The notes beneath the pieces are model-generated. The model ran no database searches and was not told where the DNA came from. It saw nothing but the letters and a program-made list of their open reading frames with translations. From the NCBI GenBank assembly GCA_025594325.1, contig JANHCV010000006.1, positions 1,054,001-1,118,000 on the forward strand: a stretch of DNA of 64,000 nt, read 5' to 3'. Within the stretch, counting starts at the first letter, position 1. Each line of letters opens with the position of its first letter. This DNA comes from Blastocladiella emersonii ATCC 22665. Its lineage: Eukaryota > Blastocladiomycota > Blastocladiomycetes > Blastocladiales > Blastocladiaceae. The translations under genes were made by a program, and so were the position numbers. Below, one piece after another: positions 10,604-21,332 of this stretch.

Positions 10604-12652
10604 ATGTCATACCGCATCGAAACCAGCAACGACCAGGGCGACACCTACGTCAGCGACGGGTCCTTCTCGCGCGGCGCCGACGTCGATGTCGCTGCGGCGG
10701 CCGCCGCGGACCAGCGCAAGCTCCTCTTTTTCGGCACCGGCAACAACCCCGGCACGTCCATGACGCCCATCGACCTGACGGGCCCGGCGTGCGGCGATCG
10801 CTTCTACGGGCCGTACCTCAAGTTCGTCGACACCGACCTCGCCGCGGGCCGCTGCCGCTACTCGGTCCTTGTCGTCGCCAAGCCGGGCGTCACCGAGGCG
10901 CCGGCCATCCGCATCATGACGTCGGCGCAGGACGCGATCCCGCAGGTCGCCGGTCCGCCCGCGCTGCTCGACACCTTCGCCGACCACCGGTTCTGGCGCA
11001 TCGACGTGGCCGTGCCCATGCCTACCCGCGGCAACAACGGGCTCGCGTCGGCCGAGATGCGCTACTCGATCCCGGGCACGCGCCGCCCCGAGTCGGAGCC
11101 CTACACGTTCGCGGTGCCCGGCCGCAACGCGCAGTGGAACTGGGCCTTCACATCGTGCAACGGCTTCTCGTCCGACGTTTCTCGGGATGTCGAGCGCGAG
11201 TACGCCGGCATCGCCCCGCTGTGGCGCGACGTGCTGCGCAAGCACGCTTCCGTGAAATACCACGCGATGCTCGGCGGCGGCGACCAGGTGTACATGGACG
11301 GCGTGTGGGACCTGCCCGAGCTGCAGCCGTGGCTCGCGCTCAAGCACAAGGACGCCAAGGCGACGGCGCCGCTCACGCGCGCCATGAACGACGCCGCCCA
11401 CGGCTTCTATTTCGCGCAGTACCTCCACTATTTCGCCAAGGACGGGTTTGCGGATGCGCTCGCCTCGATCCCGTCCATGTTCGTCTGGGACGACCACGAC
11501 ATTTTTGACGGGTTCGGGTCGTACCCGGGCTACCTGCAGGCGTCGCCCGTGTTCCGCGGCCTGTTCATTGCCGCGCAGCGCTTCTACCTGCTGTTCCAGC
11601 ACCACACGACGCTCGCGCGCGCCCGCACCGCCGACGGGTATTTGGGCGTCGACCGTGGCGGCCACTCGGCGGTCCGTCAGATGGGCCCGCACAACGCGGC
11701 GCTGCTCATCGACACGCGCACCGAGCGGTCCGTCGACACGCTCGTGTCGGGCGGGTCGTGGACGCTCATCGAGGAGGCCCTGCGCACGCAGCTCGCGCCG
11801 TCAACGCGCCACCTGTTCGTGTGCGCCACGGTGCCCATGGTGTACCCGCGCCTGCACGCCGAGTCGGTCATCTCGGTCGCCGGCATCGCGGCCAACGCCG
11901 TCGGGCACGTCGCGGGCAAGATGCCGTGGTTCTCGTACCTCAAGAAGTCGGGCGCGTTCAAGACGATCGTCAACTCGCTTGGCGAGCCCGAGCTGCTTGA
12001 CGATCTGAATGATCACTGGACGTCGGCGAACCACGTCGCCGAGCGCAACGCCACGCTCGACATGCTCGGCCGCATCGCGCGCGAGCGCGGCAACCTACGC
12101 ATCACGCTCGTCTCGGGCGACGTGCACTGCGGCGGCGCGGGCCACATCTTCCCGTCGTCGGTGCCCGCGGACCAGTGGCTCACGCACCCGGCGCACATGA
12201 CGCAGATCATCTCGTCGGCGATCGGCAACATCCCTCCGCCGGGTATCGTGATCCGCGCGCTGCATGCCGTCGCCAAGCCGCTCGCCGTTTCGGGGGAGTC
12301 GGGCGACTTGCTGACCGAGGCGATGCTCGCGCCGTTCGACGTGGACGCGAGCGAGCCGACGCACAAGCTGCCGTCCGACCAGCGTGCGCTCATGGGGCGG
12401 CGCAACTGGTGCTCGGTCGAGCCGCGCGGCGCCATGGCGGGCACGCTCACGCTCGAGCTGCGTGTCGAGGTCAACAAGGGCCATCGCGACGGCCTCACGC
12501 ACGCGTACCCGGTCGCCGTCCTGCCCAAGCTCACCGACGCCGAGTTTGCCGCCGGCGGCGGCGGCGGCAAGATGCACACGTCGGCGGACGGTATGACGCA
12601 GGACGCGGGCGCGAGTCTGCGCCAGACGGCGATCCCGATCGTCGGCATGTAA
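10604..12652 (+). CDS. PhoD-like metallophosphatase
   Basis: Single-exon protein of 682 residues. The PhoD/calcineurin-like metal-binding motifs are present in order: GGGDQVYMDG, VWDDHDIFDGFGSYP (the DDHD/N-type ligand block) and LVSGDVH. These match fungal PhoD-like phosphatases, which hydrolyse phosphoester or phosphodiester bonds using bound divalent metal; the natural substrate is unknown. The N-terminal 150 residues form a beta-rich lead-in domain. The C-terminus (from about residue 600) ends in a Gly-rich loop and a short hydrophobic tail. There is no clear signal peptide, so a cytosolic or peripheral location is likely. The start at 10604 follows the TATA-like element and precedes the first conserved strand. 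Nothing indicates truncation. Confidence 0.85.
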   Translation: MSYRIETSNDQGDTYVSDGSFSRGADVDVAAAAAADQRKLLFFGTGNNPGTSMTPIDLTGPACGDRFYGPYLKFVDTDLAAGRCRYSVLVVAKPGVTEAPAIRIMTSAQDAIPQVAGPPALLDTFADHRFWRIDVAVPMPTRGNNGLASAEMRYSIPGTRRPESEPYTFAVPGRNAQWNWAFTSCNGFSSDVSRDVEREYAGIAPLWRDVLRKHASVKYHAMLGGGDQVYMDGVWDLPELQPWLALKHKDAKATAPLTRAMNDAAHGFYFAQYLHYFAKDGFADALASIPSMFVWDDHDIFDGFGSYPGYLQASPVFRGLFIAAQRFYLLFQHHTTLARARTADGYLGVDRGGHSAVRQMGPHNAALLIDTRTERSVDTLVSGGSWTLIEEALRTQLAPSTRHLFVCATVPMVYPRLHAESVISVAGIAANAVGHVAGKMPWFSYLKKSGAFKTIVNSLGEPELLDDLNDHWTSANHVAERNATLDMLGRIARERGNLRITLVSGDVHCGGAGHIFPSSVPADQWLTHPAHMTQIISSAIGNIPPPGIVIRALHAVAKPLAVSGESGDLLTEAMLAPFDVDASEPTHKLPSDQRALMGRRNWCSVEPRGAMAGTLTLELRVEVNKGHRDGLTHAYPVAVLPKLTDAEFAAGGGGGKMHTSADGMTQDAGASLRQTAIPIVGM

Positions 12653-13414
12653 CCTCCCGCGTTGATTGCCGAATTTTTGTGTCATGAATGCATGCGATTG
12701 TTTATATCATGAATCACACGAGTCGGCGGAGATGAGCTTCACGTCCAACACTGAGCTCCGAAGTCAGGTCGCGGAGGGAAGACCCGGAGTGAGAGCCCAG
12801 GCAGCGGTCCGCGAGACGGCGACGTGCCGCGAGGTCTCAGCGACCCAATCTCGAGCGGCGCGGCTAGTTGCTAGTCCGCAGATTCATGACCAGCGCGTTC
12901 TCTGCCACTCTCTCACGCGATGCTAATCAGTCAACCTGCCAATGGGTGCGGCTTTTCAGCCCATTCATGAAACTAATGTGTGTTGCTCAGCCTGCATAGC
13001 ACCGGTTCCAGACAAGGCGGCCTGCTCAACACGCCGTCGCGTCGGGATCCGTTCGATGCGGTGGCGATGGGTAGAAGCGTGGTCGCGCGCGAGGCCAAGC
13101 CGGGTACCGTCGACCGGCTCGCCTTGCTCAGCGAGCCATGCCGGCAGCAGACCTTCCCTCGAGCTCATAGTTTCAGCAAGTTACTTGGTGTTTCCATGTG
13201 AACGTCAAGCTCGCCGTGGTTGGTGCGGAGAGAGCAGAGCTCTCGCTTGATCGCCCTTGTGCGGACTCCGCAGTCATGTGGGCCGCTGCCGATGAGCGAC
13301 GCGGTGCGCCAGCCGCCGTGCCCGTCCCGCCGCACCCGATTTCTCGCGAGCACTGCCATCTAATGCTTGTTCCGCGCGCTTGATTGCTTCGGCGCTTGAT
13401 GCATTCACCCATTC
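12653..13414. other. Intergenic, nothing recognised
   Basis: About 760 bp between two plus-strand genes. The first 60 bp after the stop are AT-rich (TTTTTGTGTCATGAATGC) and probably hold the poly(A) site of the phosphatase gene. The remainder is the presumed promoter of the kinase-like gene. Short frames here lack coding signal. Confidence 0.5.
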
Positions 13415-16319
13415 ATGTCAACGACGAACCGTTCAGCTGGTGAGGAGAACCGCGCACCACTCACTGGCCTCGACCTGTGGACCCTCGCACATTCGGACGC
13501 GCCTGGTGAACTTGCGACCAGCGATGCCGGCCGACCGTCGCTTCACGATACCGTGACCTCGGGCCCTTTCAACTGGCGCCGGTACCGCGGTCGCCCGATC
13601 GCATGGCTTGGTCGCCTCGGCCGCCGCTCCGCCCGCTCGCCGCATACGCTGCCCGCCGTCGGCATGTCCCTCGTACTGCTGATCGGCCTCGGTACCTTTG
13701 CGTGACGCTAGTCAGCAACGCGTACTCCACGCTGACCTCGCATCGCGCCGCGTATGCAGCGGCTGCTCTCGGATTGAGCCTGTGGTTCCGCTCCATCGAG
13801 CGGAAGACCTTCTTGCGCGACTTCACCAACACTTGCCAGGTCAGCGTTCGCTCATTGGAGACCGTGTTCGCCGTGCGCTCGATCCAGTACCTCACCAATC
13901 TCGCCTCGTTTGCGCATGCCACGAGTGACCTCTCTTTGGGTACGAGCGCGCTGGACTGCTCACCAGTTCGAGTAACGACTGACACTATCCTGCACGCTTT
14001 TGTAGAGCGTCTTGGCCAGTACGGCACGCGCTCTTCATTCGACCGCAACCTCTTCTACCGCATGATGCTCGCCGCGGTGATTGACAAGGCCCAGGCCGGC
14101 GAGCTCGAGCGATGGTACAACTTGACGATTTGGTCGAACCCGGATAACCTCGCCGAGAACGACACGATCATGTGTGTCGGCGTCTACCTGTACGTGATTG
14201 ATTGCACGTGTCGAGACGACCTGAGCTCACGAGTCGTTTCCCATCGCGCTCCAGGTGGGCCGGCGACGGTAGTACAAGTCGCGGTGTCGGCTGGAGCCTG
14301 CTGACCGACGATCTCCGCCGCAAGCCGATCCTCGACACCATCAACTCCAACCACTGGACGTCGAGCACGCCTATGCTGTTCCTCGATAACCACAAGCTCG
14401 GCGTCAGCTTGTACATGAACGTCGCCCCTCGCGATCCAACACCTTTGACGCCCTTCACGCGCTGGGTCGTCTCGGTCGGTCTCAACCTCCACGACTTGTT
14501 TACCAACACGCTGCTCAGCGCATTTCGCGCCAACGACGACCTGAAGCGCAACGCCTTTGCCCTACGCATGCACTATCCAGGCTACCCCGAGCCCGTATTT
14601 ATCTACGACCCGGCCAGTACGAGAGCTGGTGCCAACAACTCGACGCTCACGCCCGAGTCGCTCGCGACGCACGAGACGTACGTGCTGCCGTTCGTCGTCA
14701 AGGGCCTCGATCCGTGGCGCGTCGAGTGCATCCCGACCAAGGCCTACCGCCACCAGTACGGCACCGTGTGGCCGTGGGTGCTCTTCGCGATCGTGACCGC
14801 GGTGTCCATCGTGGCCGCCGAGCTGGCCCGCCGCGGGCTCAAGCGAGTGGTCGCGTCGCAGCAGACGCTTCGCCGCGTGCGCGCGCAGGAGCGGCTGCTC
14901 GACACGCTGCGCGACTACTCGAAGGCCATCACGCAGGCCATCCCCGACGGGATGGTCTTACTTGACAGCGACGGGCTTATCATGGGCGCCAACGACGCCG
15001 CGCTTGAGATGGCCGGCTACTCCATGGGCCAGCTCGACCGTGTTCACGTTTCCGCCGTGCTCAGCGTGCAGCCCATCAACACTGCCGAGCCGAACGAGCA
15101 TTTCTCTGCGACTTTCGATGAGGACGGCGTCGAGGCTACGGCCTCATCTGGCTCTAGCCTTCGCTCCTCGGTCTCGACGCTGCGCGGTCGCCGCTCTCAG
15201 CATTCGCTCGCTGGATCAACCTCCACAGCGTCTAGCCCACACCTTTCTGCCGCAGCCACTTCTTTTCGAAGCCCTTCTACGCTCGTGTCGGGTACGCACG
15301 ACGGCCTCGTCCTGCGCCGTGACGGTTCCACGCTCGCGATCCAGCTCTCAGTCAGCGCCGTCGAGGACAGCACCGAGCGGACCATGACCACTGCCACCAC
15401 TCCACCGCCCGGCGCCGCGCAGCCCGAGATCCCACTGCGCCGCCGACTCGCCCAGGTGGTCCTGTTCCACGATATTTCGGAGCGTGTCGAGCACATGCGC
15501 AAAGCTGCCGGCCTCCAGCGTTCCGCGGCCGAGTCGGCCCGCGCACGCCGTCGGCTGCTCCAGCTCGTCGTCGGCAGCGTGTACGAGGACGCGCAGGACA
15601 TGGTCGTCGACCTCAATTCAGCAAATGCCAAGGACGCGGCTCGTGGCGAGCTCGACGATGCGTGCGAGGCCGCGTGGCACGTCGTCGACACGCTCAACGA
15701 CGTGGCCGGGTACTCGGGCGTCGAGATGCCGTGTCCCGTTGACCGTGTAGAGGTCGGCAGTGGAACTCTGGCCGAGTTTGTGGGCCGCGTCATCGAGAGC
15801 GCGCTCGAGCTGCGGAGGAGCAAGATCAACGCCCGAGCGCTGGACGTGGCCGTCGATCTCGCCGCCCTTGGCTCGCGCCCAGTTCCTGCAGCTTCATCCA
15901 CTGCACTCCTGGCCATCGTGACCAAGGCCATCGAGGTTGCAGTCAAACTTGCCGAGCCGCAGGCGCAGTGTCGGATCGCAGCGACAACGTCACCTCCTGC
16001 CACGGCAACAACTACTCGACGTTCTTCGACAAACATGACCGAGCTCCTCAAGTTCACCGTCAGCCTCAGTCGCACAAGCTCGTCGGCGTCTGCGCTTCAA
16101 CAGCTCACCCGCGACGATGCGTCCGACCCAGGCGCTGGTCTTGATCTTACCCTCGGCTCGCGCGGGTCCGAGTTCGGTAACGTCAGTCTCACGTACGCGG
16201 CACTCGTCAAGATGGTGCAGCTCGCGGGCGGGCGTGTCGAGGTCGCGCCGCAGTCTGCAACAACTGGCTCGGGTGAAAGTGGGTGGATTGAGCTCACCGT
16301 GATTGTCCTGCTGATTTGA
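13415..16319 (+). CDS. CHASE/PAS histidine-kinase-like protein with degenerate kinase core
   Basis: Three exons (13415-13691, 13760-14189, 14255-16319) give 923 residues. The first intron (68 nt, GTACCT...GCAG, CTGAC branch) and the second (65 nt, GTACGT...CAG) both keep phase. Layout: a cytosolic head; TM1 (VGMSLVLLIGL joined to AAALGLSLWF); an extracellular CHASE-like sensor of about 330 residues; TM2 (YGTVWPWVLFAIVTAVSIVA); a coiled linker; a PAS domain (AITQAIPDGMVLLDSDG); then a histidine-kinase-like region. The phosphoacceptor region reads LVVGSVYEDAQD where a kinase has a SHELRTP-type H-box, so His is absent. The N-box Asn is replaced (LAIVTKAIEVAV) and the G1 DxGxG is not found, although the last helix and strand (MVQLAGGRVEVAP) match the end of an HATPase domain. 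There is no receiver domain. It is probably a pseudokinase sensor rather than an active phosphorelay enzyme. Confidence 0.75.
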
Positions 16320-16424
16320 TTTTCAATCAAGACTGTTTCATAGGATTTGTACATCTTCTCTCCCAGCGCGCTCGCGAACCACACGGATCCTGATCACATC
16401 CCCAACGTATGTATTGAGCGCTGC

Positions 16425-17531
16425 TCATCGCGGCACGATCGTAGTTGCCATCCCGCCCACCGTCTGCCCAGCCGCAACCGTATCGTCAAAGTGCATCACC
16501 GCGCGGTGTCCCACTTGGCTGCTCCGCGACACCCGCGTCCGCACGATGCGCCGGAATTGCGCCTCGATCAGGATCCCGACGCAGAAGATGAGCGTGGTGA
16601 TACTCGCACGCGTGACGATAGTCATGTACGCGCCCGCGATCCCGAGAAAGATGAGAGTAATGACCCAGCCCGACACGAAGATCCATGAGAGGACGGCGTA
16701 GGTCTGGCGGATCGATGACATGAGATGTTGCCGGCGCTGCTGCGTGCCGAAGCTATCGCGGGGCCGCACGTCCTCGGCGCCGGCGCCATGCGATGAGGAT
16801 GGAGACGACGAGGTGCCGACAGCACTCCTGGTCGATGCGCTGCTCGAGCTCACTCGCTTGAAGGCAGCGACCGAGGCCGACATACGCGCACCGACTCTTT
16901 TGCCGGCGTTTGCCGTAATGGATGTGTCGGTGAAAGCGCTGTGATACGCGTAAAGCGTGCAAGTAACGTTTCACCCGGCCTGCACCGCGTTGAGCGCGAG
17001 AAGAATCCACGGCAGCTCGTACTGCGTCCACTCGACGTCGGTCCGCGCCACCGAGTCGATGTGGTAGTACGTGACAAAGTAATTGATTGGAAGCATGGCC
17101 ACAGTGATGCCGATGCTCACGGGCGTGATGGCCGAGTGGAACCACGTCCGTTTGATGCAGATCGACGTCACGCGGCGCATCATCGTGAGGTTGCTGAAGG
17201 CGGCGAGCAGCGAGGTGACGACGCAGATCAGCGTCGTGTGGTATGGATGGTAGTCGCGGATCGTGGGAAACGAAGAATGTCCCAGTGCGTAGAGGTTGGC
17301 GGCAAACCACGACGCGGCGGCGAGCGAGCTTGCGAGCATGATGTATGGCACGTAATCGAACCCGCGGCATCTGCGCCTCGACTTGGACTCCGGCGAGATG
17401 CGGTGCTTACGCAGGTGTAAATAGATCTCGGCGGCGCTCACGGACAAGGTCGCCGCACACGCAAGGGCGCCGAGCGCCGTGATCGCCACAAACAGCGGGG
17501 TTTCGGTGACTGGGAGGTGATAGTCTTTCAT
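16425..17531 (-). CDS. Seven-transmembrane protein, GPCR-like
   Basis: Two exons; the first runs from the ATG at 17531 down to 16975. The upstream open frame begins at GTG, so 17531 is the first usable ATG. The intron starts at a GTGAAA donor (16974) and can end at 16939 (36 nt) or 16897 (78 nt). Both keep frame, giving 356 or 342 residues; the longer intron is closer to the local norm. Seven hydrophobic segments are visible, beginning with LFVAITALGALACAATLSV, YIMLASSLAAASWFAANLY, TLICVVTSLLAAF, IGITVAMLPINYFVTYY, LPWILLALNAVQ, WIFVSGWVITLIFLGIAG and TLIFCVGILI. The Ser-rich stretch falls between TM5 and TM6 as a cytoplasmic loop, as in GPCRs. No known receptor family motif was identified and the ligand is unknown. 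It is convergent with the histidine-kinase-like gene, with 105 bp between stop codons. Confidence 0.7.
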
Positions 17532-17982
17532 TTGTGTTGCGTCCAGTGTTACATAGAAGGCGGTCTCGTTTCGGTTGCTTCCGTTTCTCTCAGGCACGAA
17601 TCGAGGGCGTTCGAACACACCGAACCGCGGTGGGCGACGCGGCCCTTTTGATGACTACCGCGAGCGCCTCCGGGTTCGGTTTACCCGAATTTCCCACCTG
17701 ATTACTCGGTGCCGCATGATAGGCAAGCAGAAGCCAAAGCCCGGGAGAGAATGTCTCCACGAACTGGGGAGACGCGTCGAACAAACACGTGAGTGGCGCC
17801 GCTCGCGTTGCGCCACTTGTGTCTTGGATTCGCCAAGTTTTGAGCTCACCTTCCTCGCTCGCTCACTTGTGAGCGCTCGGAAATTTTCGCCAGGATAGTT
17901 GGTGCAGGTATCCGAGCGTCTCGGGCAAGGTGCATGGGAGATATTGTTCAAAACTGTTGTATCTATCACACAATCGTGGCCA
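17532..17982. other. Intergenic between two minus-strand genes
   Basis: About 450 bp: the promoter of the 7-TM gene and the 3' flank of the ABC transporter gene. No gene was recognised. Confidence 0.5.
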
Positions 17983-20863
17983 TCACCGAGGCGCGGCCGC
18001 CTCCCACTTCTCGTTGAGCTGGAGGAAGATATCCTCGAGCGTCGACATGCCGAGCCCGACAGCCGCGACGCCGAGCCCGTGCTGCGCGTTGAGCGCGTCC
18101 CAGCCGTGGAAGAACTCGGTGAACTTGGCCATGGCCGCGTCTTCGCCACCCTCGCCGCCTGCCGCGCTCGGCAGCGTGAAGGTAGCGAGTGCTGGCGACG
18201 CCTCTTGAATCGTCGCGCCCGGAAACGCCGCCTGGATCACGGCGAGGATCCGGTCCGGGTCAAACGCCCTGCCCGCGTCGCCCGGCGCGCGCTCCGCCGA
18301 GAACCGGTACCCGGACCCGAACTTGCGCTTGAAGAAGAGCGGGGACCCGACGACGCACATCTCGCCCTTGGCCATGACGGCGACCGTGTCGGACAGGGCG
18401 TCGACCTCCTCGAGCGAGTGCGACGTCATGATGATGGTTGAAAACGCGCGCATCTCGTGGATGACGCGCCAGATGTGCGTCCTTGCGTACGTGTCGACCA
18501 TGTCCGACATCTCGTCGCACACGAGCAGGGGCGGCGCGCCCAGGAGCGCGATCGCGAGCGTCAGCTTGCGCTTCATCCCGCCCGACAGCGTCGCCACGCG
18601 GTCGTGCGCGCGCGACTTGAGGTACAGGTCCTGCAGCAGCTGCAGGAGGTACGCGTCCGTATCGGTCGACGGGCCCGCCGTGATCCGCACGCCGCGGATC
18701 GCGGCAAAGATGCGCAGGTGCTCGAGACACGTCAGGTGCGGCCACAGAATGTCGTCCTGCGGACACAGGCCGATCTGCTGCTGGATCGCCGGCAGCGTCG
18801 CGTCCGTCATGGGGATTCCGAGCACCGCGATGGACCCAGAGTCGGGACGGAGCAGGCCCGTCAGCATTGACAGCGTCACCGACTTGCCCGACCCGTTCTT
18901 GGCTGCGAGTCCGAGCACGGTGCCTCGCGGCACGTCGAGCGACAGCTGGTTGACGGCCGTGAACGTCGTCGGATTGCCCTTCTTCTCCTTAGCCTTCTTT
19001 GCGGCAGCGGCATCGGGGGTGGCGCCGTCGTTGGTCGACTCGACGGTGCGCTTGAACGTCTTGATGAGCCCACGCAGCGACACGGCGAGGTCGGCGGGCG
19101 CCACGTGGTCGGCGTCGAGGCCCGGGTCGCGGATGACGGCGGGCGGCGGCGCACCGCCGCGGGTCGTGGTGGCGGAACGCGTCGAGGCAGAACTCGCAGC
19201 TGCCGCCGCGGCGGTCGCGTTGCGCGCGGCAAGCTCGGGGTCCCAGTACTCGCGGTTGAACGGGAAGCCGGCGGGGAGTCCCTGGCCGTACGATCCGGGG
19301 AACACCTTGTCGAGGTACCACGCGAGGGCGGCGTAGATGACGGCGTCGACGGCGATGAAGGCGAGGAGCAGTGGGACCTGCGTGTCCATCATGGACGCCC
19401 AGTTCGTCGGGATGGTCATGACCTCGCGCGCGGTGAGGATCGAGATGAGGCGAGCAAAGGCGACGGGCGAGACGAGGTACAGGAGCACCTCGACGGGGCT
19501 CGTGAGGCCGAACGCGGGCGACGCGCCGGCGGGGCTGAAGACCAGGATCAGGCCGACGGCGTACAGGACCAGGGCGGCGTACATGGCGAGCTGCGACGTG
19601 CTCTCGGCCTTCTTGGGGTCCTCGACGAGAACCGACAGCACGAGGCCGAGCAGCGTGCAGGTGGCGAGGAACAGCGCGAGCGCGACGAACAGCAGGATCG
19701 GGTCGGTCGACGCGAACAGGCGGCCGAGCACCGAGATGGCCGTGATCCCGACGACGGTCGGCAGGTCCGTCACGAAATACGTCGTGGACATGGCAGCGAG
19801 ATAGACGGTCGACCCGAGCCCCTGCACGGCGAGCGTCGACTTGATGCGGGCCTTTTTCTCGGAGGCGACGGCGCGCAGCACATTGGCCCACATGCCGGCG
19901 AGCATGAAGACGAAGTAGAAGGGGAACAGGCTGGTGATGGACGAGGACCGCTGCTGCAGCGTGTTGATGAAGGTGAAGCGCGGCGACCCGCCGCCCGAGC
20001 TCGTCGTGCCGTTGGCAAAGGGTGCGGCGAGCGGCGGCAGCGCGTACTGGGCGCGCACCGTGTTGATGATGGCGCGCTCGACGTAGGTCTGCGCGGTGAG
20101 GAACCGCGTGGTCACGAAGCTCGCCGCAAACGACGAGTAGTTGGTGTAGACCGTGTACTCGACGCCGGCCGGGACCTTGGGCAGCGCCGTGACCGCGTCG
20201 GCGTTGGCGTACGGGAACGAGACGGCGGCCGAGACGTTCTTGAACTCGACGGCGGCGACGATGGCGCCGGGGTGAGCGAGGAAGTAGTCGAGGATGGCGG
20301 CACGCGACGGGAAGCCGCGGATGGTCGCCGGGTTGGGCTCCGAGGCGGCAACCAGCGGGACCAGCTGGCGCAGGATCGGGCCGACGGGCGTCGAGTTGGT
20401 GTAGGCGAGGTGGACGCAGTCGTCGCGCGGAGTCACGCCGACGCAGGTGCCCTCGGTCAGCAGCGGGAAGTTGTTGACGGCGGGCGGCAGCGCCTTGCTC
20501 CCCGTCGACGCGTTGAGGACGACGAGGATGCCGAGCATGCTAGCGGGTCCAGACGCGTTAGCGGTCGAAGCAGTAGCGAGCACGCAAGTGGAAACCATAC
20601 TAGAGCGGCATGATAATGGACATGATCCACGGCATCGAGTCGCGGGCTTTGACGAGCAGGTTCTTGCGGCACAGCGCGAGAAACTGGGCCCACGCCGACC
20701 GGTGCGTCGCGAGCGTGTAGAGCGTGTGGGCGGTCGGGCGGTCGCTCCACTCGGACTCGACGCCGAGGCCAGCGGTGCCGGTGCCGGGCGGCGGCGCCTC
20801 ATCGCCCGCATCGAGCGCGGCAGTGAGCGGCACGGTGCTCCCGTGCGCTTCGGAATGATTCAT
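17983..20863 (-). CDS. ABCA-type half transporter (copy 1)
   Basis: Two exons (20863-20601 and 20539-17983) joined over a 61-nt GTATGG...CTAG intron with a CTAAC branch site give 939 residues. The ABCA half-transporter order is clear: a basic N-terminal segment (FLALCRKNLLVKARDSMPWI), TM1, a large extracellular loop with several N-glycosylation sequons, five to six further membrane segments, one nucleotide-binding domain and a C-terminal regulatory domain. In the NBD, Walker A is KNGSGKS, the Q-loop CPQDD, the signature LSGGMKRKL, Walker B LLVCDE with catalytic Glu, and the H-loop TSHS. The usual PTxGLD after Walker B is altered to MSDMVD. ATP hydrolysis seems possible. The family moves lipids or related amphiphiles; the substrate here is unknown. 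It is divergent from a second half transporter, and one-NBD halves must dimerise, so a heterodimer is an obvious hypothesis. Confidence 0.88.
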
Positions 20864-21332
20864 GGCAGTGCGAGGCGGGCGCAGTGCAGCAAGTAGCGAG
20901 GCACGGTGCGTGTGATGGTCCGAGGGCGGAGAGAGTGGGAGGGAGCGGCGGGTCTTGAGGCCAGCCCGGAAGGTCCACGACGAAGGCTGCGGCGTGTTGG
21001 CGGCAGGGTTCGTGCCTCTCATAGCGCGAAGGACCCCGTCATAAATGCGGAAGAAAGTTCGGCCGGGGTGCACAGCTTGGCGAAGGCGAAGCGGAGGAGG
21101 GGCGTCGATTGGGCCCGATCTGGTGGCCGGGTGGCGTTGTTCGCCTGCTTCCGTCGCCGGTCCAACTCGCGCTTCTCTCCGAATGCACCCTGCCAAGGTC
21201 TTCCGCGGAAGCGCACCCCATGCAAAGCGCTCTTAAGCCGTGACCCGCGCTCCTGCCGCGCTCTTGCTATGCTCTCGACGCTGTAACACGCCCGGCCTCG
21301 ACACGACGACAACCGACCTCACTTCTCGCAAC
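20864..21332. promoter_or_regulatory. Shared promoter of two divergent ABC half transporters
   Basis: 469 bp lie between start codons facing away from each other (20863 minus, 21333 plus). No TATA box was recognised. Coordinate expression of the pair is inferred from the arrangement. Confidence 0.6.

Noticed and set aside
13692-13711. A 20-nt in-frame GT-AG segment in the histidine-kinase-like gene that looked like an ultra-short intron.
   Set aside because: The same donor with the acceptor at 13759 gives a normal 68-nt intron with a CTGAC branch site, keeps phase and makes a continuous transmembrane helix.
17532-17618. N-terminal extension of the 7-TM protein with two N-glycosylation sequons.
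   Set aside because: The open frame there begins at GTG and has no ATG, so the first usable start is 17531.
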